This document shows positions 25,937 through 33,267 of a stretch of DNA of 58,163 bases, piece after piece. Positions within the stretch are counted from its first letter, which is position 1. Each line of letters begins with the position of its first letter. Made by a program: the position numbers and the translations under genes. The notes under the pieces were generated by a model. It ran no database searches. It was not told the origin of the DNA and was given only the letters and a program-made list of their open reading frames with translations. Source of the stretch: a virus; the IMG/VR virus record IMGVR_UViG_3300017758_003447, positions 1 to 58,163 of that record; one strand, written 5' to 3'.

Positions 25937-26199
25937 TAATAATCATCACTTTCTGCATCACTTCCATAATCTTCTGAATAGTCTTCATCATCATCTGTAT
26001 CAAGATAGTAACCATCAATAGCATCAGCTAGATAATCATCAACATCTTTAAACTCTTGCTGAGCTTGATCATCTAACCCATACTCGTCTAATAATAGCAC
26101 AAAGGCTTTAGCGGCATCTAACCTGTCTTTTGCAGGAACGTAGTTACTCAGTTTCTGCCATGTCTCTATTAGAAGCTCGATTTCCGTCTGTGTCATCAT
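25936..26199 (-). CDS. Small acidic protein between uvsX and uvsY
   Basis: 87 residues. An N-terminal helical part (TEIELLIETWQKLSNYVPAK) is followed by a very acidic tail (TDDDEDYSEDYGSDAESDDY). The gene overlaps the 3' end of uvsX by 56 bases. This placement, conserved in other T4-like marine phages as I recall, suggests a regulator of the recombinase or an ssDNA mimic. Met2 could be the true start. Confidence 0.75.
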   Translation of the reverse strand: MMTQTEIELLIETWQKLSNYVPAKDRLDAAKAFVLLLDEYGLDDQAQQEFKDVDDYLADAIDGYYLDTDDDEDYSEDYGSDAESDDY

Positions 26200-27253
26200 T
26201 CTCTACATCCTTTGTTTTACTTGATGGTGTTGGTTCTTTAAATTCAGCCATTACTAAATCTAAATTTTCACCTGTCCATTGTTTTCTAAAATGAATATGT
26301 TCTTTACCCATTCTATCAATATATTTTAGTCTATTTCCTTGTTTTACTAGCAATCCTTTTTTCTCAAAAAGTTCTACCATACCACTATATGGATCCATTC
26401 CTGCCCCATAAGGAATTTTTACTTGTACTCCTTCAAAAGGTTTATTGAATCTAGTTTTCATTACTTTACAAGCGGCTCGTATTCCCATGACATCAGTTAT
26501 TTTATTGCCATCTTCATCTTCTTTAAGTTTTAATTTACGCATAGCAACTACTACACTTGATGCATAAACAAAGCCTTGTCCGCCTGATATTTTATCATCT
26601 GGATCAAACATATCTTGTGATGCATACGTGTGGTTGGTACAAACTAATCCAATATTTAAAGCACCAATTAAGTTTACTGTGTTTCTGATTAGTGCTGTCA
26701 ATGATTTGGCTTTTCTTCCTAAATCACCTTTCATTTCACCTTTTTGAAATTGATCTCTATCTGTTGGTGTTAGTAACATACCTAAACTGTCAACCACAAA
26801 TAAAATTTTTGGTCTTTCTTCTGCTGGTTTGTCTTCATAATCTTTTTTATAATTTATAATGAAGTCACTAATAATTTTAGCAACATCATCTACCATTGCA
26901 ACACTAATTCTTAAAAGTTTTTCTGGTGATGTGTCTACTTCTAATGCATTTAACCATGCTTCGTCTAATGCATTTTCCGAATCCATCACTATACAAAAAA
27001 CTCCTTGTTTTTGTGCATTAGCAATAAGGTTACCTGATGCAATCAAACTCTTACCTGAACCTGATTCACCTGCTAACATTGTTACCCTACCTAGAGGTAT
27101 TCCTTTATTAAAATCTCCACTAATCAAATAATTGAGTGTGTGGTTTCCTGTTGATACCCAATCTGTAGGATCAGAATCAAAACCTGTAGAGATTCCTTGT
27201 ATACTTTTTGTTAAACTTGTTCTAAATTTACTTACATCAAATGGTCTTACCAT
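26144..27253 (-). CDS. uvsX: RecA-like recombinase UvsX
   Basis: 369 residues. Walker A is AGESGSGKS, Walker B is in ILFVVDSLGML, and loop segments are TDRDQFQKGEMKGDLGRKAK and CTNHTYASQDMF. It pairs homologous DNA strands and starts recombination-dependent replication, aided by UvsY and gp32. An AAGGAG ribosome binding site precedes the ATG. An 8-bp hairpin (27275-27302) lies between gp32 and this gene. Confidence 0.96.
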   Translation of the reverse strand: MVRPFDVSKFRTSLTKSIQGISTGFDSDPTDWVSTGNHTLNYLISGDFNKGIPLGRVTMLAGESGSGKSLIASGNLIANAQKQGVFCIVMDSENALDEAWLNALEVDTSPEKLLRISVAMVDDVAKIISDFIINYKKDYEDKPAEERPKILFVVDSLGMLLTPTDRDQFQKGEMKGDLGRKAKSLTALIRNTVNLIGALNIGLVCTNHTYASQDMFDPDDKISGGQGFVYASSVVVAMRKLKLKEDEDGNKITDVMGIRAACKVMKTRFNKPFEGVQVKIPYGAGMDPYSGMVELFEKKGLLVKQGNRLKYIDRMGKEHIHFRKQWTGENLDLVMAEFKEPTPSSKTKDVENDDTDGNRASNRDMAETE

Positions 27254-27274
27254 AATATCTCCTTGCTGATTCTT

Positions 27275-27302
27275 GTGGAGAAATAAATTAATACTTCTCC
27301 AC
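27275..27302 (-). other. RNA hairpin between gp32 and uvsX
   Basis: GTGGAGAA (minus strand) and TTCTCCAC form an 8-bp stem with a 12-base loop in the 67-base gap. No U-tract follows, so it is not a canonical terminator. It may be a processing or attenuation site that separates gp32 and uvsX expression. Confidence 0.5.
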
Positions 27303-27320
27303 TTGAATACATTTTAACTT

Positions 27321-28385
27321 TTATTTGTTAGCTTGTCTACTTCTGATCATTGCTAAGATGTCGTCTGCTGATACTCCAGCGGCCGGTTTAGCTGTGTCAG
27401 TTGCCGTTGCTGTTACTGTTTCATTAACAGTTACCTGTGCAGGTGCAGGTGCTACTGGAGTAGCTACTGCTGGTTGTACTGCTGGTTGTACTGCTTCTGT
27501 TTGTACAGGTTGGGCAGGTGTAGTAGCAACAGGAGTTTCAACAGTTTTGTTAACTGTAGTTGTTGTACTAGCAGAGCTAGATGTGTTTCCACCTCTAGAA
27601 TTAAAACCTGCTGGCTTATAGTATTGACCAAATCTATCTGGATCATACAGTTCACCATCTACAGATGCTTTAAACATTTCTTGCATTACACCAAGTTCTT
27701 CTGCTGAAGGTTTCTTTGGCATAAAGTCTGAAAGATTAAACAAACCATACTGGTCTATAGCACCTCTTTCTGATTCACTTAATGATCTTGCTTTGAACGA
27801 CCAAGTAGATGTTGAATAATCTGCATAGCCACCTTTTTGTGTTTTAGTCAATTTAAAATCTCTACCTGATTCTAAATCAGTTGGTAGATCTTCCATATCA
27901 GGATTCATTAATGCTGATCTGATAATGTTAAAGATTGACGGATTAATCACAAAACGTCTAATTGGATTTTCCGGTGTCTCTTGTTCGTCTAATGTAGAAT
28001 TAACTACATAACCTTGGAAAATGTAACTTCTTTTTTTCCAATATTTTCTTCCCATATCTTCTAGTGCAGGATCTTTAAACCAAGTCCTTACTTCAGATAA
28101 AATTGGGCATGGTTCATTAAACATCTCCATACAAGGAATTTGTACTAGAGTAGGTTTTGTATCTTGTGAACCTTTAATACCAGGAAATGGTAATTTGATC
28201 ATAGCTCTTTCTTGCCAAAAGAATGTATTATCTTTATTGCCGTCTGGTAAAAATCTTAGTGTTGATGTTGTGCCTTCTGGAATATTCCAGAATGGATAAA
28301 TTGCATTATCCCCTACTGTGCTACCACCTTTTTGTTTTGTTTCTTGTTCTGATAGCTTCGCTCTTATTTCTGCTAAAGTCGCCAT
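27321..28385 (-). CDS. gp32: Single-stranded DNA-binding protein gp32
   Basis: 354 residues. An N-terminal basic segment (MATLAEIRAKLSEQ) is followed by an OB-fold core (YPFWNIPEGTTSTLRFLPDG, FFWQERAMIKLPFPG). Then comes a long Ala/Pro/Thr/Val-rich linker (about 265-335) and a short C-terminal tip, DDILAMIRSRQANK. gp32 coats ssDNA in replication and recombination. In T4 it represses its own translation by binding the mRNA leader. Here the leader carries five 10-base repeats (28401-28450) next to the AAAGGAG site. Confidence 0.93.
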   Translation of the reverse strand: MATLAEIRAKLSEQETKQKGGSTVGDNAIYPFWNIPEGTTSTLRFLPDGNKDNTFFWQERAMIKLPFPGIKGSQDTKPTLVQIPCMEMFNEPCPILSEVRTWFKDPALEDMGRKYWKKRSYIFQGYVVNSTLDEQETPENPIRRFVINPSIFNIIRSALMNPDMEDLPTDLESGRDFKLTKTQKGGYADYSTSTWSFKARSLSESERGAIDQYGLFNLSDFMPKKPSAEELGVMQEMFKASVDGELYDPDRFGQYYKPAGFNSRGGNTSSSASTTTTVNKTVETPVATTPAQPVQTEAVQPAVQPAVATPVAPAPAQVTVNETVTATATDTAKPAAGVSADDILAMIRSRQANK

Positions 28386-28394
28386 ATTATTTCT

Positions 28395-28450
28395 CCTTTG
28401 CCTATATTAGCCTTTGTTAGCCTTTGTTAGCCTATGTTTGCCTATGTTTG
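28395..28450 (-). repeat. Tandem 10-base repeats in the gp32 leader
   Basis: Five 10-base units at 28401-28450 read on the mRNA (5' to 3') CAAACATAGG, CAAACATAGG, CTAACAAAGG, CTAACAAAGG, CTAATATAGG. A half copy CAAAGG follows and merges with the ribosome binding site. The units are A-rich and unstructured with an AGG in each, so they could be a gp32 autoregulatory binding array or an array of SD-like decoys. Confidence 0.75.
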
Positions 28451-28490
28451 TATATAATAGTGTTCAATATCATTACTAACATTAAACACT

Positions 28491-28519
28491 AGTATATCTA
28501 TTTATGACGGAAATGTCAA
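28491..28519 (-). promoter_or_regulatory. Promoter of gp32, sigma70-like with embedded late element
   Basis: Minus strand: -35 TTGACA (28514-28519), 17 bases, -10 TATACT (28491-28496). A late-type CATAAATA (28499-28506) lies inside the spacer. Predicted start near 28484, giving a leader of about 100 bases that includes the repeats. The overlap would allow both early/middle and late transcription of gp32. Confidence 0.65.
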
Positions 28520-28528
28520 CCTAAAAAA

Positions 28529-30394
28529 TTAAAAGTTCTTTTTAAAGGTTAACATAAAATTACGTCCATCTTGGTTATATCCGTCTGGTCTTTCATACGT
28601 TTTGTCTGTTATATTGTTTAAAGACAACACAATATTGGTATCTTTTGCTACTTCATATTTGGTATGAAAGTTGGCTACACCTACTGCTGGTTTAGTAATT
28701 GTAGCATAAGTTGATGAATCGATGTCTAGATGTTCTCCCATATACACATATTCAAGTGAATTGTTTGATTTACCTAGTATCCAATCAACTGCTGAAAATG
28801 ATTGCCACCTAGGTCTTCTTGTAACTTGTTTGTTATTGCTGTCTTGTGCAATCGTCCAAGTCAATCCATTTCTAAGAAATACATTTTCATTTATCGTTGA
28901 TGTTGTTTTTATTTCAGCACCATGTCTATTGGATTTTCCTGATGCATTAGAATATGTACTATTACCATATGTGATCATATTATCTAAGTCTGTATCAAAA
29001 TATACAAAGTCCAACGAATGATTGTTAAACTTATATTCAAACCCTATATCAATTGTTTGTGCTTCTTCTGGTTGTAAGTTAGCATTACCACTGTAACCAT
29101 AGCTGTCTGCCCCGTACAGTTCGTATAACGTAGGTGTTTTTACTGCTGTTGTGTAATTACTTTTTAATTTAAAGTTATTTGTTACGGTATATACTCCACC
29201 CAATCTATAAGTTGTGTAGTCGCCAAACAAACTTGGATTGTCATGTCTTATACCTATTGAGTATAAAAAGTCTTCTCCAACATTGACATTACTGTTTAAA
29301 AAAACAGATGCATTGTTTCCTTCTTTGTCTACAGATGATGTGTATGAACCTGTGTTATTAAACGTACCGTCAAACTGTTCATATTCAATTCCTGGTGTAA
29401 AATCAATTTCTTCATTTTGTATTGTGTTAGTAAAAATAAAAGTATTTGAATTGGAATCATATGTGTCAATTTCAGTACCATTAACATATTCTCTATCGTA
29501 TTCTGTTCTAGAGAATGTAAAATTACTAAAACCTAATGAGTTATCAATTTTGCTACCAACTTGATAAAGATTCATATCACTTTTGGATGTGTAATCTAAG
29601 TCATCTGATGTGCCGCTGTCTAAGTCAGCATCACTAGTTCGTTTCATTATTGTGGTTCTTAAATCAAAACCATCATATTTACTTTCAGTATCTAATGTAA
29701 AATTGTTTGCATCAAATCCGTCTTTTTCAGTTCCAGTTGGTGCAACTGATATACCATCTGAAGTTGTTCCATCTGCTGTAAAACTAATAGAATGATTGTT
29801 GATATATTTGTGTACTTTTAAAGTTAAACTTTTTGTATTGTTAGATCCTACAGTTGTTGAAATTGAGTTTTCGTACTTGCCTGTAGTAATAAAATTAATT
29901 ACACCACCAACTGCGTTTGCACCAAATAGTGTTCCTTGTGAACCTTTTACAACTTGTATTGCGGTAACGTGTTTGATAAAATCAGAACCTATGTCGTGCA
30001 ATCCACCTGTTGTAGAGTGATCTTTTATTGCGACACCATTTATTGCAACCATAGTATGATTAGAATTAGTTCCTCTCATGAATACTGACGTTTGTTGTCC
30101 TGTTGATCCTGATTGTATAACTGTCAGTCCGGTAATTCTTTTAATTGCTTGTACTGTGTCTTGTGTGTTTGTGTTTTGTATTGTATAACTGTCAACGTAA
30201 TCTACACTCATTGATTCTGTTGTTTTTGATGTAGGATCTCTTAATACGTAAACTGTTATAGTGACAACTGGTGTGTCATCTTTTTCATATAAAGATTCTG
30301 AATTCCAATTATTTGTTTCTTCTGCATTTACGGAATTAAAAATAAATCCCCATGTAAAGAATAGTAGTATTACAAGTATTGTCTTTTTAGCCAT
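28529..30394 (-). CDS. TonB-dependent outer membrane receptor, BtuB-like
   Basis: 621 residues, close to E. coli BtuB (614). A signal peptide is cleaved near SVNA-EE (24). A TonB-box-like TPVVTITVYV spans 41-50. The plug has FMRGTNSNHTMVAINGVAI and VVKGSQGTLFGANAVGG. The barrel follows to the C-terminal ITDKTYERPDGYNQDGRNF ending in Phe, as in BtuB. It would bind cobalamin or a related ligand and import it with TonB energy. The start overlaps the membrane-protein gene, and AAAGGAG precedes the ATG. It lies downstream of a cobalamin riboswitch, so B12 uptake is the best guess. Siderophore uptake cannot be excluded. Confidence 0.88.
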   Translation of the reverse strand: MAKKTILVILLFFTWGFIFNSVNAEETNNWNSESLYEKDDTPVVTITVYVLRDPTSKTTESMSVDYVDSYTIQNTNTQDTVQAIKRITGLTVIQSGSTGQQTSVFMRGTNSNHTMVAINGVAIKDHSTTGGLHDIGSDFIKHVTAIQVVKGSQGTLFGANAVGGVINFITTGKYENSISTTVGSNNTKSLTLKVHKYINNHSISFTADGTTSDGISVAPTGTEKDGFDANNFTLDTESKYDGFDLRTTIMKRTSDADLDSGTSDDLDYTSKSDMNLYQVGSKIDNSLGFSNFTFSRTEYDREYVNGTEIDTYDSNSNTFIFTNTIQNEEIDFTPGIEYEQFDGTFNNTGSYTSSVDKEGNNASVFLNSNVNVGEDFLYSIGIRHDNPSLFGDYTTYRLGGVYTVTNNFKLKSNYTTAVKTPTLYELYGADSYGYSGNANLQPEEAQTIDIGFEYKFNNHSLDFVYFDTDLDNMITYGNSTYSNASGKSNRHGAEIKTTSTINENVFLRNGLTWTIAQDSNNKQVTRRPRWQSFSAVDWILGKSNNSLEYVYMGEHLDIDSSTYATITKPAVGVANFHTKYEVAKDTNIVLSLNNITDKTYERPDGYNQDGRNFMLTFKKNF

Positions 30395-30894
30395 GAATAA
30401 CTCCTTTTAGCTGTTTCATATATTGCAAATAATACAGAAACATATAAAATAGTACTCACGAATGTATTTTGAAAAAATGGAATAGCCATCGTGTAACACA
30501 TAACTAATCCTTCTAATGTTTTTGGATACATTGTAGACGTCAACCATACAGCAAAATTTGTTATCACATAAAACATTACTGCTGATCCTACTGATACTGA
30601 TGCCAAATGTGTTAAGGATTTTTGTTTTAATGTTGATGTACTTAATAGTGTACATAACATTATACTTCCATAAACCCAAAACATCGATGAATGCATACCC
30701 AAATATAAATCAGATATAAACATCGCCACTAGTGGAATCAACATCGCTGTATAAACATCACGGATCATGTATGGCATGAAAACAGCCATGGCTATGATTG
30801 GTGTGAAGTTAGGTGGATGTGGTATCAATCTACTTAAAGCAAGAATGCCTGAGTAGTATAATATCATTAATAATGTTTTTTTTGTTGTACTCAT
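30370..30894 (-). CDS. Multi-spanning membrane protein, probable vitamin uptake component
   Basis: 174 residues with 5-6 predicted spans. PHPPNFTPIIAMAVFMPYMI, then LIPLVAMFISDLYLGMH matches what I recall as DUF6580, which resembles S components of ECF vitamin transporters. It is the first gene after the cobalamin riboswitch and overlaps the BtuB-like receptor. An inner-membrane partner for cobalamin or a precursor is likely. No ECF ATPase is seen in this window; the phage may rely on host energy components. Confidence 0.75.
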   Translation of the reverse strand: MSTTKKTLLMILYYSGILALSRLIPHPPNFTPIIAMAVFMPYMIRDVYTAMLIPLVAMFISDLYLGMHSSMFWVYGSIMLCTLLSTSTLKQKSLTHLASVSVGSAVMFYVITNFAVWLTSTMYPKTLEGLVMCYTMAIPFFQNTFVSTILYVSVLFAIYETAKRSYSWLKRQYL

Positions 30895-30929
30895 AACAGT
30901 TTTATTTACGTTTCCGTATTGCCACTGTT
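30895..30929 (-). promoter_or_regulatory. Candidate expression-platform hairpin of the riboswitch
   Basis: On the transcript, AACAGT (30924-30929) and ACTGTT (30895-30900) can pair. The 3' arm directly abuts the ATG of the membrane-protein gene. Closing it would hide the start codon region from ribosomes. This fits translational control by the upstream riboswitch, but the pairing is only 6 bp. Confidence 0.4.
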
Positions 30930-30937
30930 AACTTTAC

Positions 30938-31056
30938 ATTGTAGAACTAGACTTTTCCAGGCCTTCATTCGACAGCGGACTGTACCGGGTGGCGCTCCGA
31001 CTTTACGGTTCCTGGAAGAGCCAAGGAATTACACCTTGATTTCCCACCATGCATTT
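30938..31056 (-). ncRNA. Cobalamin riboswitch
   Basis: On the minus strand the transcript has the core GGTGGGAAA (31040-31048), then a hairpin whose loop holds GGTGTAATTCC (31025-31035), then GGAACCGTAAAGTCGGA, then GCGCCACCC (30987-30995) and GAAGGC. This order, GGGAA / GGUG-AAUUCC / ACCGUAA / GCCAC / GAAGGC, is the conserved cobalamin core. The closing P3-like stem TTCCAGG (31011-31017) with CCTGGAA (30955-30961) is 7 bp. The variant looks closer to the short cobalamin type II class than to long AdoCbl elements. The B12-box end is not well resolved. It probably represses the two downstream genes when B12 is abundant. Confidence 0.85.
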
Positions 31057-31074
31057 CGGTACTAATTATTCTTT

Positions 31075-31103
31075 AGTATACCTTTTTGTTGCTCCGAAGT
31101 CAA
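31075..31103 (-). promoter_or_regulatory. Promoter of the cobalamin-riboswitch operon
   Basis: Minus strand: -35 TTGACT (31098-31103), 17 bases, -10 TATACT (31075-31080). Predicted start near 31068, about 20 bases before the riboswitch core. The two B12 genes thus form their own early-type transcription unit inside the late region. Confidence 0.78.
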
Positions 31104-31104
31104 T

Positions 31105-31284
31105 CTATTTTTTAAATGGATTTAAGTTCTTAATTGCACCAGTAACTTTTTTTGATGTTCCTGATACTGCGCCTTTTACTTTATCAGTTGCTCCTGATAC
31201 TGCGCCTGTTACTTTACCTTTTGCTTCATTGGCCATCTTACCAACATTTGGCATTTTTGGCATTTTAAACTTTGGTAATTTCAT
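31105..31284 (-). CDS. Lys-rich repeat protein (59 residues)
   Basis: It reads MKLPKFKMPKMPNVGKMANE then four KGxVxGAVSGxxxK-like repeats ending NPFKK. The ATG follows a strong TTAGGAG. The repeats are of about 11 residues and amphipathic, like LEA- or apolipoprotein-type helices, so membrane or DNA contact is possible. It was too short for default ORF calling. It sits between the 601-residue virion gene and the B12 operon promoter. Confidence 0.72.
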   Translation of the reverse strand: MKLPKFKMPKMPNVGKMANEAKGKVTGAVSGATDKVKGAVSGTSKKVTGAIKNLNPFKK

Positions 31285-31304
31285 AAACTCTCCTAAGATT
31301 TGGT

Positions 31305-31445
31305 TTATCTAATTCCTGATAATGCTACCATTCTAGCTAATTCATCTGAATGATGTGGTAATTTATCTGTACCTTGCATATTTTCTGCATTAACAGTTTC
31401 CGGTGAAGCTTCTTCTTTTGACATTTCATCAGCAATTCTGTTTAA
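31305..31445 (-). other. In-frame extension of the 601-residue ORF after an amber codon
   Basis: The TAG at 31446-31448 is followed in the same frame by 46 sense codons (LNRIADEMSKEEASPETVNA to ARMVALSGIR) and TAA at 31305-31307. The end DELARMVALSGI resembles C-terminal motifs of other T4-like marine virion proteins. No good ribosome binding site precedes the internal ATG at 31424. Read-through, a recent nonsense mutation, or an independent 39-residue ORF are the options. Confidence 0.5.
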
Positions 31446-33251
31446 CTAGTCTGGTTCTGATGGGTGTCTGTCACCGTCTGATACATCTGCATATCCAATT
31501 GAGTCTGCTTCTTTTCTTAACATATCAATAATTTCTTCTTTTGATTTACCCTGGTAATGAGCATCTGTTTTGATTGAATCATGTACTGCATCTCTGTACT
31601 CTTCAAAATCATGCTCTAAATCTGCCGCATCATTTTCTGAAAAGTCACCTTGTGGTATATCACTTGTTTCAACTGGTGCTTCTGTTTCACCTTCAGCTTC
31701 TGCTTTGTAGGCTCTATATTCTTGTGACCATTTAGCATGGTTATCACCTGATACACCATACGCACCTTTGTTTTGAATTCTATCTTTTAATTGTGGATCA
31801 TCAATTTCTTTTGATTTAATATCTTTTAACCAACTGTTGTAACTTACTTTTGGATTTACATTTTTACCAATGTAAGTAAACTTGTCTTTTGCTTTAGCTA
31901 AAGTTTCAGCATCTTCAAAATTCATTGTATCTGAATACATACCTAAAATTCTATCGAAGCTTTCATCTAATTTTGATAGCTCTGGTAAATCTTTTGATTC
32001 ATTACTAGCTACATCTTTTTGTTCTGCTGGATCTTTTACTTTTGCAAGAATTGATCTAATAGTTGCAACATCATCTTGCACCATTGGGTCTTTGTCAATG
32101 CCTGTTAGTTTGTCTGACATTCTAGCTAAGAATACAGAAACTTCATCGTTTTTAGCTCTTGCGGCTAAATCTGAAATCTTGTAAGCCAACTCAGCTTTGC
32201 TATCATTAAACTTCATTATGTTTGATGGTGCATACTCTGATTGTCCTGCTGATCTAGGATGCATTTCTATTGCACCTTTTTCTAATTCTTTTGCGATACG
32301 ATTTCTTAATGACGCATTGTCATTGATTTCTTCATCATGTATTTCTTGTATCATTGGAAGTAGTTCAGCAACTCTGTTGTCCATTGAACTAACTGTAAAT
32401 TTTTCTTTTAGTTTGTTTAGAGTGTCTTGATCATATTCTTTGCTTTCGTGTCTAGCAAAATTTTCTACATAGTTGTTGTAACCTTCAATAGTAGTTAATT
32501 TTTTGATCGTTTCTCTTAATCTGTCTTGTCTTGTTAACATAGAATTATAAACAGAACCACCTTGTTCTTGTATTGCAGGAGAACGTCTCATTACATTTAA
32601 TACTTCTCTGATCTTACTCATTTGTTCACTCATGTTTACAATACTTTGACCAACTTCATCGTAAAGGTTACCACCATTTTGTACGTGACGTGTCATCGCT
32701 CTTGCACCATTCAAGTGAATGAAAGGATATTTAAATCTTTCACCTTGACCGTTTTCAATGTATAATGCTGAAATGTTTCTTGATCTTGCACCAGGAATTT
32801 CTTCATTCACTGGAGATCTGTGTTTAATTAATAGCTTGGCATTTTCTAGTTTTTGAGTACTAGTTTTTACCGTGCCTGCAATGGCTGAATAGCCTTCTGT
32901 TTTAATCTGTTCCATATTGTTATTTAACCTAAAACTATAATTTTTAGGCTTAATTTCCCTTCCAAATTCACGTAAATCAAAGTCTAATAAGTTATCTCTG
33001 GCTAATTTCTTTAAAGAAGCCACTGTAGATGCTACTTCATCTATAGATTCTGGTCCTTTATGTAGCTTTACTTCACTATTTTCTATACTTAGATTTACCA
33101 TTAAATTAGGCTCCTGTATATAAAAGAATCTTGCTTTTTTTGGATCAACAATTTCATTGCCATCTTCTGCATCAAATAATTGTACAGAATAACCACGTCC
33201 TTTTAGAATACGAAATATTTTTTCAGCTACTATGTTATAATCTACTGCCAT
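31446..33251 (-). CDS. Virion-type protein of unknown function next to the terminase
   Basis: 601 residues. The N-terminus is beta-rich (about 1-110), followed by a conserved NMEQIKTEGYSAIAGTVKTS and LLIKHRSPVNEEIPGARSRN block, then a long helical and acidic C-terminal half. Similar blocks occur in proteins next to the terminase in T4-like marine phages; I know of no function. A late-promoter element (33257-33264) precedes it. The ORF continues in frame past an amber stop (see 31305-31445). Confidence 0.8.
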   Translation of the reverse strand: MAVDYNIVAEKIFRILKGRGYSVQLFDAEDGNEIVDPKKARFFYIQEPNLMVNLSIENSEVKLHKGPESIDEVASTVASLKKLARDNLLDFDLREFGREIKPKNYSFRLNNNMEQIKTEGYSAIAGTVKTSTQKLENAKLLIKHRSPVNEEIPGARSRNISALYIENGQGERFKYPFIHLNGARAMTRHVQNGGNLYDEVGQSIVNMSEQMSKIREVLNVMRRSPAIQEQGGSVYNSMLTRQDRLRETIKKLTTIEGYNNYVENFARHESKEYDQDTLNKLKEKFTVSSMDNRVAELLPMIQEIHDEEINDNASLRNRIAKELEKGAIEMHPRSAGQSEYAPSNIMKFNDSKAELAYKISDLAARAKNDEVSVFLARMSDKLTGIDKDPMVQDDVATIRSILAKVKDPAEQKDVASNESKDLPELSKLDESFDRILGMYSDTMNFEDAETLAKAKDKFTYIGKNVNPKVSYNSWLKDIKSKEIDDPQLKDRIQNKGAYGVSGDNHAKWSQEYRAYKAEAEGETEAPVETSDIPQGDFSENDAADLEHDFEEYRDAVHDSIKTDAHYQGKSKEEIIDMLRKEADSIGYADVSDGDRHPSEPD

Positions 33252-33256
33252 ATTGT

Positions 33257-33264
33257 TATTTATC
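33257..33264 (-). promoter_or_regulatory. T4-late-type promoter element
   Basis: GATAAATA on the minus strand, 5 bases before the ATG of the 601-residue gene, with one mismatch to TATAAATA. It sits in the 16-base gap after gp17. Confidence 0.4.
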
Positions 33265-33267
33265 TAT

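Noticed and set aside
27325-27621. Plus-strand 98-residue Ala/Val-rich ORF in gp32
   Set aside because: It is the complement of the Ala/Pro/Val linker of gp32, giving a spurious hydrophobic protein.
28401-28450. Repeats considered as a CRISPR array
   Set aside because: Units are 10 bases without spacers and no cas genes are nearby. It is a leader repeat.
31049-31312. Plus-strand 87-residue ORF across the riboswitch promoter and the Lys-rich gene
   Set aside because: It is the antisense shadow of the 59-residue gene, its promoter and the riboswitch leader, with no ribosome binding site and low-complexity repeats.
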